From contig JAMPBC010000004.1 of the NCBI GenBank assembly GCA_023666905.1, forward strand, positions 1-64,000: a DNA stretch of 64,000 bases. The letters are read 5' to 3'. How positions within the stretch are numbered: position 1 is the first letter of the stretch; the number at the start of each line of letters is the position of its first letter. Below are positions 17,311-27,332 of the stretch, one piece after another. Under the pieces are notes generated by a model that had not been told where the DNA came from, did no database searches, and saw only the letters and a list, made by a program, of their open reading frames with translations. Source of the DNA: Bacteroides sp. (GTDB lineage: Bacteria > Bacteroidota > Bacteroidia > Bacteroidales > Muribaculaceae). A program made the translations under genes and the position numbers.

Positions 17311-19280
17311 TGCTTGATTGTTATGTCGTTGTTGCTCATTCGCTGCATGTACGACTGGATAATGGCCTTGATTTGCAACAGCATCTCCCCCTCCTCTTTG
17401 ATTCCTTTGCCGGAAAGATTGTTTTGAAGAAGCGGGTCGGTTTTGTAATTGTAAAATCCAACCGCATCTTTGCGGTCGAAGAACATCACGTAGTCACCCT
17501 TGACCAACATGGGTGTATGATTGTAGTTAATGGCCCAGCGTTTCTCGGCGGGTGTGTTGAGCAAGTCGTTGCCAAAGGCAATGTAGGGCTTGTTGTAGCC
17601 TACAATTCCAAGCAATGTGGGCATAATGTCGATTTGTTGGGCAATGCCGGGCTGTTCGCCGCGGGGCAGTTCGCCTGACGGGTCAAAGAACAGAATGGGC
17701 ACTCGGCAACCGCCAAGTTCGGTTTTGTACACATCGTGGGTGCGTTTGCTGCTTGCGTGGTCGGCCGTGAGAACAAATATTGTGTTTTTGTACCATGGCT
17801 GTTTCGAGGCTGTGTCAAAGAATCGGCGCAGGGAGTAGTCTGTGTAGCGAATGCATTTGTGAAGTTTGTGGAGTCCTTCGTCCGGCAAAATGTCGCGGTA
17901 TTTCTCGGGTATTGCGAAAGGATGATGGGACGATAGCGTGAACACCGATGCTACAAATGGTTGGGGCAGTTCTCCAATTTCAGAAGCGAAGAACTGGAGG
18001 AACGGTTCATCCCACACACCCCACTTGCCATCGAACTCCGCTTTCCCTCCGAAACGTGGGTCGGCATAAAATTCGTTTTGCCCGAAGTATTTATCAAATC
18101 CGGCATGTTTGGTGAAGGCGTTAAAGCCAAGCGATTCATTGTCGGCTCCGTGGAAAAATGCCGATGTATATCCAAGGCCCTTAAGCTCTGAGGCAATGGA
18201 GTTGATGTTGTTTAGAGCAAAGGGTGTCACCACGTAGGGCCGGTCCATGCGGGGTATGGATGCAAAAATGGCCGGGGGAGCGTCAATGCTGAAGCCGGTG
18301 TTGTCAAAGCTCTGCTCAAAGTGCAGGCTCACGTTAAGCAGTGAGTCGGCAAACGGAGTATAGCCTTTGTAAGTGCCTCCGTCAAGGTCCTTGTTCATTG
18401 CGCCGATGAACTCAGCTGCAAAACTTTCAACAATAAGTATAACAATGTTTTTCTTATTCGTTTTCACCGTGTCGGCCGGAAGGTGGACCGGCGAGTAAAC
18501 GGCGTTGAGCTCCTCTTCAGAAGCGAAGTATTCAGGCACCGGTTCAGGCACCTCGCCAATGGTGCGTATCATGGCAAACGGAGTGTTGAGAACAATGCCG
18601 GTTTGATTGGCGTCTTTCACAAACCTCTGTGCATATCCAATTCCAATGGGGCGGGTTGACGACAGAAAGAATATGTTACCTCTGATGCCGCAAACCGTTA
18701 CCAGGCCGGCCACGGCAAGTGTCACGCCGTTAGTCACATAGTAGTGCCACAACGGAGCTTTAGGTTTGGCCGGATTCCGGTATAGCTTCCACAGTCCCCA
18801 TATCATTACACCTGCCAAAAGCACCAGATACCAGTGCGGAAGCAATTCGGACCAAATTATGGATGCAATGTTTCCTTCACCGCTGAATTCGCGCAAGGTT
18901 GCCATTGTCGACCGCTGGCCTCGGTACTCGAAAAACACCGAATCGCCAAGGTTTATAATAATTGCCAAGGCATTGATTATCACGTAAACCCATTTGGTTG
19001 TTTTGTGGTAAAGCGGAGTCTCCTTTTTATGGATTGGAAGCAGATATAGAAGTATGAAGAGGGCGTTGGTGTAGAATATGGCCGATGAATCAAAACGCCA
19101 GCCCCCGGCGCTGATGTTGAGAAAATCACTCCATGTGAGCGAGGCTCCAAATGTGCTCCAGTTCTCGAAAAGGAATGCAAAACGGCATATCTCGTAACAA
19201 AGATAAATCCAAAACAAATTTATTACCAGCCCCATAGGGGTTGATTTCCACACAGAGTGTTGAAAGAACTTTTTAAACAT
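17307..19280 (-). CDS. LTA-synthase-family membrane sulfatase-fold enzyme
   Basis: About 657 residues. The N-terminal part has five hydrophobic helices (up to about residue 185). An extracytoplasmic alkaline phosphatase/sulfatase-fold domain follows from about 265, with KNIVILIVESFAAEFIG (first metal site, Glu and Asp nearby), an SFDNTGFSIDAPPAIFAS segment holding the candidate catalytic Ser/Thr, HGADNESLGF and LTADHASSKR (His metal ligand). The layout is that of lipoteichoic acid synthase-like and OpgB-like transferases, which move phosphoglycerol or phosphoethanolamine onto envelope glycans. Gram-negative members do not make LTA. I start it at ATG 19280, giving an 8-bp overlap with the ATPase gene. 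Confidence 0.88.
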   Translation of the reverse strand: MFKKFFQHSVWKSTPMGLVINLFWIYLCYEICRFAFLFENWSTFGASLTWSDFLNISAGGWRFDSSAIFYTNALFILLYLLPIHKKETPLYHKTTKWVYVIINALAIIINLGDSVFFEYRGQRSTMATLREFSGEGNIASIIWSELLPHWYLVLLAGVMIWGLWKLYRNPAKPKAPLWHYYVTNGVTLAVAGLVTVCGIRGNIFFLSSTRPIGIGYAQRFVKDANQTGIVLNTPFAMIRTIGEVPEPVPEYFASEEELNAVYSPVHLPADTVKTNKKNIVILIVESFAAEFIGAMNKDLDGGTYKGYTPFADSLLNVSLHFEQSFDNTGFSIDAPPAIFASIPRMDRPYVVTPFALNNINSIASELKGLGYTSAFFHGADNESLGFNAFTKHAGFDKYFGQNEFYADPRFGGKAEFDGKWGVWDEPFLQFFASEIGELPQPFVASVFTLSSHHPFAIPEKYRDILPDEGLHKLHKCIRYTDYSLRRFFDTASKQPWYKNTIFVLTADHASSKRTHDVYKTELGGCRVPILFFDPSGELPRGEQPGIAQQIDIMPTLLGIVGYNKPYIAFGNDLLNTPAEKRWAINYNHTPMLVKGDYVMFFDRKDAVGFYNYKTDPLLQNNLSGKGIKEEGEMLLQIKAIIQSYMQRMSNNDITIKQ

Positions 19281-22146
19281 AATGTTTTTGTTTTTTGTAA
19301 ACAAGGTAAACTTCCCGCACCCAAATTACAGTCGATGAGGCTGCTATAATAATCAAAAGATCCATGGCTCCCGAAGCATTGAAGTGCCATGATGCGGTGT
19401 GCAGCATCGGTTCTACGTTAAAAAACTCGTATGCAATTTCGGTAATGAAGAGTTGTCCTGAAATTATAATGGCTACAATGCTCCAAAATCCTCGTCCCAT
19501 TTTAAGCGCGAACACACTGCGGCTTGTGCTGAAGGCCCGTGCATTGAACATATACCAAAAGTGTGTCCAAACAAAAATGGAGAAGAGCAGAGTGGCTTCG
19601 TAGGTTGACATGACTTGAGCAGCCACAGGCTTGAAGTGAAGGATTTGCGCCAATGATGTGATGCTGGCATGAGTGAAAATCCAATAGAATCCAATGGTGA
19701 TTGCAAAAAACACGCAACCGACACCTATCAGCTCGCCAATCATTGACCGGGTTATGATAGAAGCCTCTCTTGGGCGCGGTCTTTCACTCATTACAGAAGC
19801 CGATGGAGGCAATGATGCCAGAGCCATGGCTCCGAACGTATCCATAATCAAATTCACCCACAGCATTTGAGTGACGCTCAAGGGCGATTCGCTGCCAATG
19901 AACGACCCGCAAAGAACAAGCAGACACGCTGCCACATTGACAGTGAGCTGGAACAGGAGGAAACGCTGAATGTTTTTGTAAAGTGAGCGCCCCCACATCA
20001 CGGCTCGCCCTATTGAGGAGAAAGAATTGTCAATTATGGTTATGTCCGACGCTTCTTTGGCCACGGAGGTCCCGTCGCCCATTGAAAGGCCCACATGAGC
20101 CGTTTTCAGAGCCGGAGCATCGTTTGTGCCGTCGCCGGTAACCGCCACCACTTCATTATTGGCTTGAAGTGCTTCCACAAGGCGCTTCTTATCCATGGGG
20201 CGGGCACGTGCAATTATTTTCAGTCGTTCCACCTGTTCGGTTAGTTGCGAGTCGGATAACTTTGCAAATTCGGGACCGGTTATTATGTTGGCTTCACCAT
20301 CTGTGGAATCATTCCATAACCCTATGTTGCGAGCTATTTCTTTTGCTGTGGCTGGAGTGTCGCCCGTAACAATTTTTACCTTTATGCCCGCATCTGTAAC
20401 CTCTTTCACGGCCTCCGGTACGTCGTCGCGAACCGGGTCGGATATAGCAACAATTCCAAGAAACGACAGCCCTGTAGCCACAACGGTTCCGTTTTCAATG
20501 GTGGCGTCGCCGGGATCCAGGACCTGACATGCAAACCCAAGCGTACGCATTGCCTGAGTCTGGTATTCGAGCAGTTGGGCATCAATTTCCTTACGTGTTA
20601 CTCCAAAGGTGTCGCTGCAAAGGCTGAACACAATTTCAGGAGCTCCCTTCACATAAAGAATACGTTTGCCCGATGCCGTTCTGACAATCGTTGCCATGTA
20701 TTTACGTTCGGTTGTGAAAGGTAACTCATCCAAAACGGTTACGTTATTGCGCTCCAATTGGTAATCAATTCCTTGTGCGCGCAGCCAAATCAGCAATGCC
20801 CCCTCTGTTGGATTACCAAGCACAGCCGTTTTGGTGGCGTCGGTGGTGTCCAAGCGGGCTGTGGAGTTCACTGCTATTCCTTGATATATGAGTTCTCTGT
20901 AGTTTTCGGGACAGAAAAAGTCGGCCTTGTACACCTGCATTTGATTCCGGGTGAGAGTGCCGGTTTTGTCGGTACAAATCACCGTTGTGGCACCCATGGT
21001 TTCGCAGGCGTGCATTTTGCGCACAAGGTTGTTGGTTTTGAGCATGCGGCTCATGCTGTAGGCCAATGATAGCGTTATGGCCATAGGCAGCCCCTCGGGA
21101 ACGGCCACAACTATGAGTGTGACGGCTATCATTATGGTACGCAGCGTGTGGTCCGTGAGGTCCGACCACATTTCGGGCGATGCTCCCGGATTAATCATTG
21201 CAAATGCTCCTGTCACCAATGCCAAAAACAGAATGAAAAATACAATGATGACCGTAACGCAGCGTGTTTTGGTCCATTTTTTGAATCGTGTGATGACCAG
21301 GTAGAAGAAAACTGCCACAGGAATCATGGGCAAGTAGGATTGCCAATTTCCCAATCCCAAAATGTGAATGAGCTGCCCCACAATAATTAGGGCGGCAACG
21401 CTGTAGCTGGCGTCAGTAATCAATACGGCAAGTTTGTCAAGCTGTTCGCTCAGCGGCGTTTTTACCGAATTGTCAATCTGGGTTTCTTTGAACACTTTGC
21501 CCATTTCAGTTGCATTTCCCACGCTCTGCACGCGCATCATGCCGTGCCCCTCCATCACTTTTGTGCCGCGAAGCAAGTAGTTGGATGGGTATGTTGCCTC
21601 GGCATCAGATTGTTCCGGGCAGGTTGTTTTATGTGCTATGGGTTCGCCTGTAAGCGAAGACTCGTCAATGCTCAGCGTAACGCCTTCAATCAGTTCTCCA
21701 TCGGCCGGGATTTCATAGCCGGTGTTGAAAAGAACAATGTCGCCAACCACAACATCTTTTCGGGCAATGGTTGTGGATGAACCGTTGCGAATAACCTCCA
21801 CAGGCTCATCGTCATTAACTTTATTAAGAATCCTGAATGCTTTGTTAGCCCGCTTCTCGAATATAAAAGCGAGTGATGTGGCCAAAGCTATGGCCATGAA
21901 TATGCCTGCCGGCTCAAAGAACACTCCGGAACTTTTGTGCAATGCAAAGTATTCATACAGAGATATTCCCACGGAAAGCACTCCTGCTACGAGCAAGATT
22001 ATTATCAGAGGGTCGGAAAACTTGGCAAGAAACTCCTTCCACCAAGACTCTTTGGCGGGGGAGGAAATCACATTGGCTCCGTAGCGTTGGCGGCTGAGGC
22101 TGACTTCTTCATCAGTAAGACCAGTGAGGTTCGGCTCTTGCGGCAT
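19273..22146 (-). CDS. P-type Ca2+-transporting ATPase, PMCA-like
   Basis: A 957-residue inner-membrane cation pump. It has an N-terminal cation-ATPase domain, an actuator domain with the SLTGEP motif (about 164-169), PEGLP in transmembrane helix 4 (about 350-354), the phosphorylation site CTDKTGTLT with Asp393, the KGAPEIV nucleotide-binding signature, TGDTPATAKEIA and VTGDGTNDAPALK. About ten membrane helices are visible. TM4 PEGLP and the TM6 NLIMDTFGA motif place it with type IIB/PMCA-like calcium pumps, which use a single calcium site. There is an extra hydrophobic insertion around 250-310. It is the first gene of a three-gene overlapping operon with the LTAS-like and GNAT genes. Confidence 0.95.
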   Translation of the reverse strand: MPQEPNLTGLTDEEVSLSRQRYGANVISSPAKESWWKEFLAKFSDPLIIILLVAGVLSVGISLYEYFALHKSSGVFFEPAGIFMAIALATSLAFIFEKRANKAFRILNKVNDDEPVEVIRNGSSTTIARKDVVVGDIVLFNTGYEIPADGELIEGVTLSIDESSLTGEPIAHKTTCPEQSDAEATYPSNYLLRGTKVMEGHGMMRVQSVGNATEMGKVFKETQIDNSVKTPLSEQLDKLAVLITDASYSVAALIIVGQLIHILGLGNWQSYLPMIPVAVFFYLVITRFKKWTKTRCVTVIIVFFILFLALVTGAFAMINPGASPEMWSDLTDHTLRTIMIAVTLIVVAVPEGLPMAITLSLAYSMSRMLKTNNLVRKMHACETMGATTVICTDKTGTLTRNQMQVYKADFFCPENYRELIYQGIAVNSTARLDTTDATKTAVLGNPTEGALLIWLRAQGIDYQLERNNVTVLDELPFTTERKYMATIVRTASGKRILYVKGAPEIVFSLCSDTFGVTRKEIDAQLLEYQTQAMRTLGFACQVLDPGDATIENGTVVATGLSFLGIVAISDPVRDDVPEAVKEVTDAGIKVKIVTGDTPATAKEIARNIGLWNDSTDGEANIITGPEFAKLSDSQLTEQVERLKIIARARPMDKKRLVEALQANNEVVAVTGDGTNDAPALKTAHVGLSMGDGTSVAKEASDITIIDNSFSSIGRAVMWGRSLYKNIQRFLLFQLTVNVAACLLVLCGSFIGSESPLSVTQMLWVNLIMDTFGAMALASLPPSASVMSERPRPREASIITRSMIGELIGVGCVFFAITIGFYWIFTHASITSLAQILHFKPVAAQVMSTYEATLLFSIFVWTHFWYMFNARAFSTSRSVFALKMGRGFWSIVAIIISGQLFITEIAYEFFNVEPMLHTASWHFNASGAMDLLIIIAASSTVIWVREVYLVYKKQKHYV

Positions 22147-22186
22147 GAAAAAACTTGTCTATCCTTTTTAACAAAGATTATTTTTG

Positions 22187-22194
22187 CAAAATTA
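22187..22194 (-). promoter_or_regulatory. -7 box (TAATTTTG) for the Ca2+ ATPase operon
   Basis: A perfect TAnnTTTG on the minus strand, 41 bp upstream of the ATG at 22146. A clear -33 box was not found. Confidence 0.55.
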
Positions 22195-22416
22195 CTAAAT
22201 TATTAAGAAATATTCTCTCATAATAATACGAATATTAAAAACGGCTGTGAATTAGAGCGTTGGGTAGGGGTGAGCAGTGCTGCGCTGATTAGACATGATG
22301 ATGTGAATGTGGATGTTGAGGCTACATTCCTGTCACGTTTTGATGAAAAAAACGTTATATATTCGTTTAAAAGCCTAAGATAATTGTATCTATTAGGTGA
22401 TTAGATAAAAAAATTG

Positions 22417-22424
22417 TAACTTTG
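22417..22424 (+). promoter_or_regulatory. -7 box (TAACTTTG) for the glycogen operon
   Basis: A perfect TAnnTTTG followed by a purine-rich start region. TTAG at 22393-22396 could be a weak -33 box 20 nt upstream. Its position rules out the in-frame start at 22422 and supports the ATG at 22449. Confidence 0.65.
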
Positions 22425-22448
22425 CAGCGAATTATAGGTACACTATTT

Positions 22449-24092
22449 ATGATTGAAAATTTTCAAGACCTCGATTTGTTAGTAGAAACTTCTTGGGAGG
22501 TCTGCAATAAAATAGGTGGAATTTATGCAGTATTGTCCACCAAATCAAAAACGCTCCACGAGCTTTACGGTGACCGCTTGGTTTTTATTGGTCCCGATGT
22601 GTGGACGGATGAGAATCCCTCGCCATATTTCAAGGAATCAAAGACCTTACTTAAGGATTGGCGCAAAACCGCATCATTGCCCGATGGCGTTTCCGTAAGG
22701 GTAGGGCGGTGGAATGTGCCCGGCAAACCTCTTGCCATTCTTGTGAAATTTGATGGCATGTATGCCGTTAAAGATCAGTTCTATGGTGAGATGTGGAATC
22801 GTTTCGGCGTAGATTCACTCCATGCTTACGGTGATTATGATGAAGCTTGTGCATTCTCCCATGCCTCCGGAGTGGTTATTGAAAGCCTTTACAACTTTAT
22901 GAACCTCCGAGGCAAACGCGTTGTGGCTCACTTTGATGAGTGGACCACCGGGATGGGACTCCTGTTTGTTAAATGGAAGCTTCCTGAAGTAGCCACTATT
23001 TTCACCACACATGCCACCAGTATTGGCCGAAGCATCTGCGGCAACGGAAAGCCCCTTTACGATTATCTTTCAGGTTACAACGGCGATCAAATGGCGCGTG
23101 AGCTCAACATGGAGTCCAAACATTCGCTTGAGAAAGCAGCTGCCCATCAGGCCGATTGCTTCACCACTGTGAGCGACATCACTGCACGCGAATGTTCCCA
23201 ACTTCTTGAACGCACTCCCGATGTTGTAACGCCCAACGGGTTTGAAGATAACTTTGTTCCTTCAGGCGCTAAATTCACCCGCGCCAGAAAGGCTGCCCGT
23301 CAGTCGTTGCTTGAAGTGGCACGATGCCTCACCGGGAAATCATTTGATGACACCGCATTTATTGTGGCAACTTCCGGCCGATGCGAATATCGTAACAAAG
23401 GCATTGACGTGTTCCTTGACTCAATTAGCAAATTGGCAACAATGGAACCTTGTCGCGAAGTTATTGCATATATTATGGTGCCCGCATGGTGCGACGCAGC
23501 TCGAACCGACCTTCAGCTGGCTTTGGCCAAAGGCGAACACCTCGCACTGTCAGATCCATGGATAACTCACAGAATCCATAACCCGTTTGAAGACCCCATT
23601 GCATGTCGTCTTCGTTCAATTAAGCTTCCCGAAAATGTTTCCATGATTTATGTGCCTTGTTATTTGAATGGCACCGATGGCATTTTTGATCTGGACTACT
23701 ACAGCTTGCTTATTGGTATGGACGCAACCGTGTTCCCATCATACTATGAACCTTGGGGTTATACTCCGTTGGAAAGTGTTGCATTTGGAGTTCCCACAAT
23801 CACCACTTCGCTTTCCGGATTCGGACAGTGGATTGACCGCACATTCAACAGTGACTTCGAGGAATGTGGCGTTGAGGTGACCGAACGTACCGACAGCAAT
23901 TATGAGGCCGTGGTGTACAGCATTGCCCGCTCCCTTAAATATCTCACTTGCTGTGATGCTTCCGTGGCCAAACTCATCTCGGAGAAAGCACGTCTTACCG
24001 CTGCCGAGGCTAAGTGGGAAAAATTCATAAAATATTATGAAGAGGCATTTGCAGTTGCTTTAGCTAATGAGCAGAAGCGCCAAAATGCTTGA
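22449..24092 (+). CDS. Glycogen synthase, GT3 (eukaryotic-like) type
   Basis: A 547-residue cytoplasmic glucosyltransferase that extends alpha-1,4-glucan from a nucleotide-glucose donor. It opens with LLVETSWEVCNKIGGIYAVLSTKS, the signature of the GT3 family (eukaryotic GYS-like), rather than the GT5 KTGGL form of bacterial GlgA. Other GT3 hallmarks are FDEWTTGMGLL, FTTHATSIGRS, PNGFED (about 262-267), TSGRCEYRNKGID (donor-site Arg and Lys) and PSYYEPWGYTPLESVAFGVPTITT (C-terminal E-x7-E). The start at 22449 was chosen because the longer ORF begins inside the promoter. The next gene, the phosphorylase, follows after 42 bp, so synthesis and breakdown of glycogen are encoded together. No glgC or branching enzyme is in the window. 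Confidence 0.95.
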   Translation: MIENFQDLDLLVETSWEVCNKIGGIYAVLSTKSKTLHELYGDRLVFIGPDVWTDENPSPYFKESKTLLKDWRKTASLPDGVSVRVGRWNVPGKPLAILVKFDGMYAVKDQFYGEMWNRFGVDSLHAYGDYDEACAFSHASGVVIESLYNFMNLRGKRVVAHFDEWTTGMGLLFVKWKLPEVATIFTTHATSIGRSICGNGKPLYDYLSGYNGDQMARELNMESKHSLEKAAAHQADCFTTVSDITARECSQLLERTPDVVTPNGFEDNFVPSGAKFTRARKAARQSLLEVARCLTGKSFDDTAFIVATSGRCEYRNKGIDVFLDSISKLATMEPCREVIAYIMVPAWCDAARTDLQLALAKGEHLALSDPWITHRIHNPFEDPIACRLRSIKLPENVSMIYVPCYLNGTDGIFDLDYYSLLIGMDATVFPSYYEPWGYTPLESVAFGVPTITTSLSGFGQWIDRTFNSDFEECGVEVTERTDSNYEAVVYSIARSLKYLTCCDASVAKLISEKARLTAAEAKWEKFIKYYEEAFAVALANEQKRQNA

Positions 24093-24134
24093 ATGAATAA
24101 GAAATAAATTATAACTCAGTTTTTAATAAACAGT

Positions 24135-26690
24135 ATGAAAATTAAAGTTAGTCAATCAAACGCACCTGTGCTGCATGACGCTACCGTGATTGCTGAATTG
24201 CCCCACAGGCTCAAAGCACTTGACATAATGTCGAAAAACCTCTGGTGGGTTTGGAACAGCGAAGCCAAATCATTGTTCCGCGACATTAACCCTGACCTTT
24301 GGCGCTCGACGGGCGAAAACCCCGTGATGGTGCTTCAGCGCATCAGCTCCGATCGTCTTGCCGAAATCCAAAAGGATGAGGAAATGATGGAGCGTATAGA
24401 GGCTGTGTATGCATCTTTCAAAGAGTACATGGCCAAGCCCATGCGTAAAGATGTTCCTTCGGTGAGCTATTTCTCCATGGAATATGGTCTTTGCAACTGC
24501 TTGAAAATATATTCCGGTGGTCTCGGAGTGCTTGCCGGTGACTATATTAAAGAAGCTTCCGACAGCTGTGTTGACATGACTGCCGTTGGTTTCCTTTATC
24601 GTTACGGTTACTTTACCCAATCACTGTCGGTTGATGGACAGCAAATTGCCAACTATGAGCCCCAGAATTTCAATCAGCTCCCCATTGTTCAGGTTTTGGA
24701 TGAAAAGGGACAGCCCATGATTCTGGAAGTGCCTTACCACGACCGTATTATCTACAGTCATGTATGGCAGGTGAACGTGGGTCGCATGAAGCTTTACCTC
24801 ATGGACACTGACTTTGACATGAACAGTGAGTTCGACCGTCAAATCACCCACAAACTCTATGGTGGCGACTGGGAAAACCGCATCAAGCAGGAATATCTGC
24901 TCGGTATCGGTGGCGTGCTCATGCTCAAACGTCTTGGCATCAACTCAACCATCTATCATTGCAACGAAGGTCACGCTGCTCTCTTGAACCTGCAGCGCCT
25001 TGTTGACTTTGTTCAGGAGAAAGGCCTCAATTTCGAGCAAGCTCTTGAAATGGTTCGCAGCTCATCGCTCTACACTGTTCACACTCCTGTTCCTGCAGGT
25101 CACGACTATTTTGATGAAGACCTTTTCTATAAATACATGCACCGCTATCCCGAGAAACTTGGAATTTCTTGGGCCGATCTGATGAACATGGGTCGTGAAA
25201 ACCCCGACACCAACGAGCGTTTCTCCATGAGCGTGTTCGCGCTCAACACCTGCCAGGAAGCTAACGGTGTTAGCTGGCTCCACGGCGAAGTTTCCAAGAA
25301 AATGTTTGCCGGCATCTGGAAAGGCTACAGCTGGGAAGAAAGCCATGTTGGTTACGTCACCAACGGTGTGCACATGCCCACATGGGCTGCTTCGGAATGG
25401 AAGGCTTTTTATGCCAAGCATCTTGGCGAGCAAGTGTTTGAACATCAGAGCGAACCTGAAGCATGGAAGGGAATTTTTGATTGTTCCGATGAGTCAATTT
25501 GGGAAATGCGCACCCAGCTTAAAAACAAGTTCGTGAACTTCGTTAAGCGTGATTTTAAAGCTAAATGGCTTGCTAATCAGGGTGATCCCTCGGCTGTGGT
25601 GAACATTCTTGAAAAGATTAACCCCAATGCCCTCATAATCGGCTTTGCCCGTCGCTTTGCCACTTACAAGCGCGCTCACCTTCTGTTCACTGACCTTGAC
25701 CGCTTGGCCAAGATTGTGAACAACGAGAAATTCCCCGTGCAGTTCGTGTTCTCCGGTAAGGCTCACCCCGCCGACGGTGCCGGTCAGGGGCTTATCAAGC
25801 ACATCATGGAAATTTCCCGCCGTCCTGAATTCCTCGGCAAGATTATTTTCCTTGAGGACTACAACATGGTTGTTGCAAAACGCCTTGTTACCGGTGTCGA
25901 CATCTGGCTTAACACTCCCACACGTCCTCTCGAGGCTTCCGGTACATCGGGTGAAAAAGCCGAAATGAACGGTGTGCTTAACTTCTCAGTGCTCGACGGC
26001 TGGTGGTACGAAGGCTATAAGTTCGATGAAAAGGCCGGTTGGGCACTCACTGACAAGCGTACATACACTGATCAGGCTCAGCAGGACCGTCTGGATGCAG
26101 CTACCATCTACTCTATGCTTGAAAACGAAATCATCCCGCTCTATTTCGCCAAAAATTCCAAAGGCTATTCACCCGAGTGGGTTCAGTACATCAAGCGTTC
26201 CATCGGTCACATCGCTCCCCACTTCACCATGAAGCGTATGATTGATGATTACATCTCACGTTTCTACGATCCCGAAGCACGTCGTTTCAAAGCTCTCGCT
26301 GCCAATGACTATGCTCTGGCCAAAGAAATTGTGGACTGGAAAGAGAAAGTTGTTGAGGCATGGGATGGCATCAAGGTTATCAGCCTTGATCTCAACGGCC
26401 CCAAAAATAATGCAACCGGCGAGGAGTTCAGTGTTAAAGCTGTGATTGATACCAATGGCCTCGGCAACAGCCTTGGTTTGGAATATGTTTCCTATCGCGT
26501 TGAAGACGGAGTTGAAAAACTTCATCAGGTTCTTCCTTTCAAGGTTACTAAGGAGGACGGTAGCGTGCTCACTTACGAACTCAAAGAGAAGTTGAAGGAT
26601 GCCGGTGTTTATCGTTACGGATTCCGTCTCTATCCCAAGAACGCCAATCTTCCCCACCGCGAAGATTTCGCTTACGTTCGCTGGATTTAA
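24135..26690 (+). CDS. Alpha-glucan phosphorylase (GT35)
   Basis: An 851-residue cytoplasmic enzyme that releases glucose-1-phosphate from glycogen or maltodextrin. Residues about 1-115 look like the DUF3417 domain that precedes the phosphorylase fold in the shorter, archaeal/bacterial-type alpha-glucan phosphorylases. [20 protein letters not shown] [32 protein letters not shown] and [10 protein letters not shown] follow. The PLP site is in [20 protein letters not shown] (lysine near residue 610). A beta-rich C-terminal extension of about 120 residues follows. It appears to be in one operon with the glycogen synthase. Codon use is strongly biased (CGT/CGC, CTC, AAC), suggesting high expression. 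A strong terminator follows. Confidence 0.96.
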   Translation: MKIKVSQSNAPVLHDATVIAELPHRLKALDIMSKNLWWVWNSEAKSLFRDINPDLWRSTGENPVMVLQRISSDRLAEIQKDEEMMERIEAVYASFKEYMAKPMRKDVPSVSYFSMEYGLCNCLKIYSGGLGVLAGDYIKEASDSCVDMTAVGFLYRYGYFTQSLSVDGQQIANYEPQNFNQLPIVQVLDEKGQPMILEVPYHDRIIYSHVWQVNVGRMKLYLMDTDFDMNSEFDRQITHKLYGGDWENRIKQEYLLGIGGVLMLKRLGINSTIYHCNEGHAALLNLQRLVDFVQEKGLNFEQALEMVRSSSLYTVHTPVPAGHDYFDEDLFYKYMHRYPEKLGISWADLMNMGRENPDTNERFSMSVFALNTCQEANGVSWLHGEVSKKMFAGIWKGYSWEESHVGYVTNGVHMPTWAASEWKAFYAKHLGEQVFEHQSEPEAWKGIFDCSDESIWEMRTQLKNKFVNFVKRDFKAKWLANQGDPSAVVNILEKINPNALIIGFARRFATYKRAHLLFTDLDRLAKIVNNEKFPVQFVFSGKAHPADGAGQGLIKHIMEISRRPEFLGKIIFLEDYNMVVAKRLVTGVDIWLNTPTRPLEASGTSGEKAEMNGVLNFSVLDGWWYEGYKFDEKAGWALTDKRTYTDQAQQDRLDAATIYSMLENEIIPLYFAKNSKGYSPEWVQYIKRSIGHIAPHFTMKRMIDDYISRFYDPEARRFKALAANDYALAKEIVDWKEKVVEAWDGIKVISLDLNGPKNNATGEEFSVKAVIDTNGLGNSLGLEYVSYRVEDGVEKLHQVLPFKVTKEDGSVLTYELKEKLKDAGVYRYGFRLYPKNANLPHREDFAYVRWI

Positions 26691-26711
26691 TTTTAAATTG
26701 TTAGTATAATC

Positions 26712-26743
26712 AAGGGGCTGCCTCAAATTTGAAGCAGCCCCTT
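26712..26743. terminator. Bidirectional terminator after the glycogen operon
   Basis: AAGGGGCTGC (26712-26721) pairs with GCAGCCCCTT (26734-26743) around a 12-nt loop and is followed by TTT. It lies between the converging phosphorylase and PPC-domain genes. Confidence 0.85.
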
Positions 26744-26767
26744 TTTCAGGTTCAAAATTTTTTCGGT

Positions 26768-27283
26768 TTACATGCAGAAACGATACATGTTAAGTCCTAC
26801 CTCATCATTGTGGTAGCGGGGAACCTCGCCGGAGTATTTGTTGATAACGAACTCTCCGGCTCCGTTCAAGGTTGCCCTGAGCAAATGTCCGGCCAAAGCA
26901 GTGTAGTCAGTCTTTCCAAGTGTTATGTGCAGATGAAGATAGATTTTGCCATTCAGCACGCCCACGTTGCCGGTAAGGTTGGCAATCTCCATTTGTTCGT
27001 TGAACGTTTTGTCTACATATTCCTTTGTGGCGGGATTGAAGCAGCGGAGCGTGGCTGAATTTACAGCCCCGAGGCCAATGATGTCGCCTCCGGTAATGTT
27101 CAGGTCGTTGCAGGCTCGCTCAAGTACGGTTGCCACTTCCTGATGATTATTTACGCTGACAACGTATGTGTTGTCAAATTTCTTGTAGGTGTAGCCATCG
27201 CCCTTGCCTTCGGTTTGGGCCGATGCTGCGAAAGATGTCATTGACATTATTGCTACGATTAGAGTTAAGATTTTAGTTTTCAT
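26768..27283 (-). CDS. Exported PPC/DUF296 domain protein
   Basis: A 171-residue protein with a signal peptide (MKTKILTLIVAIMSMTSFAASAQ). The mature part matches the PPC (PD1-like, DUF296) fold: YVVSVNNHQEVATVLERACNDLNI, GGDIIGLGAVNSATLRCFNP, and IYLHLHITLGKTDYTALAGHLL, which carries the conserved histidines of the family. PPC proteins are best known as DNA-associated domains in plant AT-hook proteins and as cytoplasmic trimers in bacteria. Export is therefore the notable feature. I chose ATG 27283 because it opens the signal peptide. It lies 49 bp downstream of the EptA-like gene on the same strand and may share its transcript. Function is unknown; a ligand- or metal-binding periplasmic trimer is my guess. 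Confidence 0.82.
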   Translation of the reverse strand: MKTKILTLIVAIMSMTSFAASAQTEGKGDGYTYKKFDNTYVVSVNNHQEVATVLERACNDLNITGGDIIGLGAVNSATLRCFNPATKEYVDKTFNEQMEIANLTGNVGVLNGKIYLHLHITLGKTDYTALAGHLLRATLNGAGEFVINKYSGEVPRYHNDEVGLNMYRFCM

Positions 27284-27332
27284 ACACCGTAGGAACAAAC
27301 AGGAGTCCAATTGGTTCGCCTGATGATGTTTC

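Larger units (their letters stand above)
22147..22448. other. Divergent intergenic region with two promoters
   Basis: This 302-bp AT-rich gap carries the -7 boxes of the ATPase operon (22187-22194, minus) and of the glycogen synthase gene (22417-22424, plus). Between them I see no ORF, tRNA-like cloverleaf, strong hairpin or repeat. Confidence 0.7.

Noticed and set aside
22422..22448. Start of the glycogen synthase gene at 22422
   Set aside because: That codon is inside the -7 promoter box, so it could not be in the transcript.
22147..22448. tRNA or small RNA gene in the 302-bp gap
   Set aside because: No cloverleaf, conserved tRNA arms or strong stem-loop could be read.
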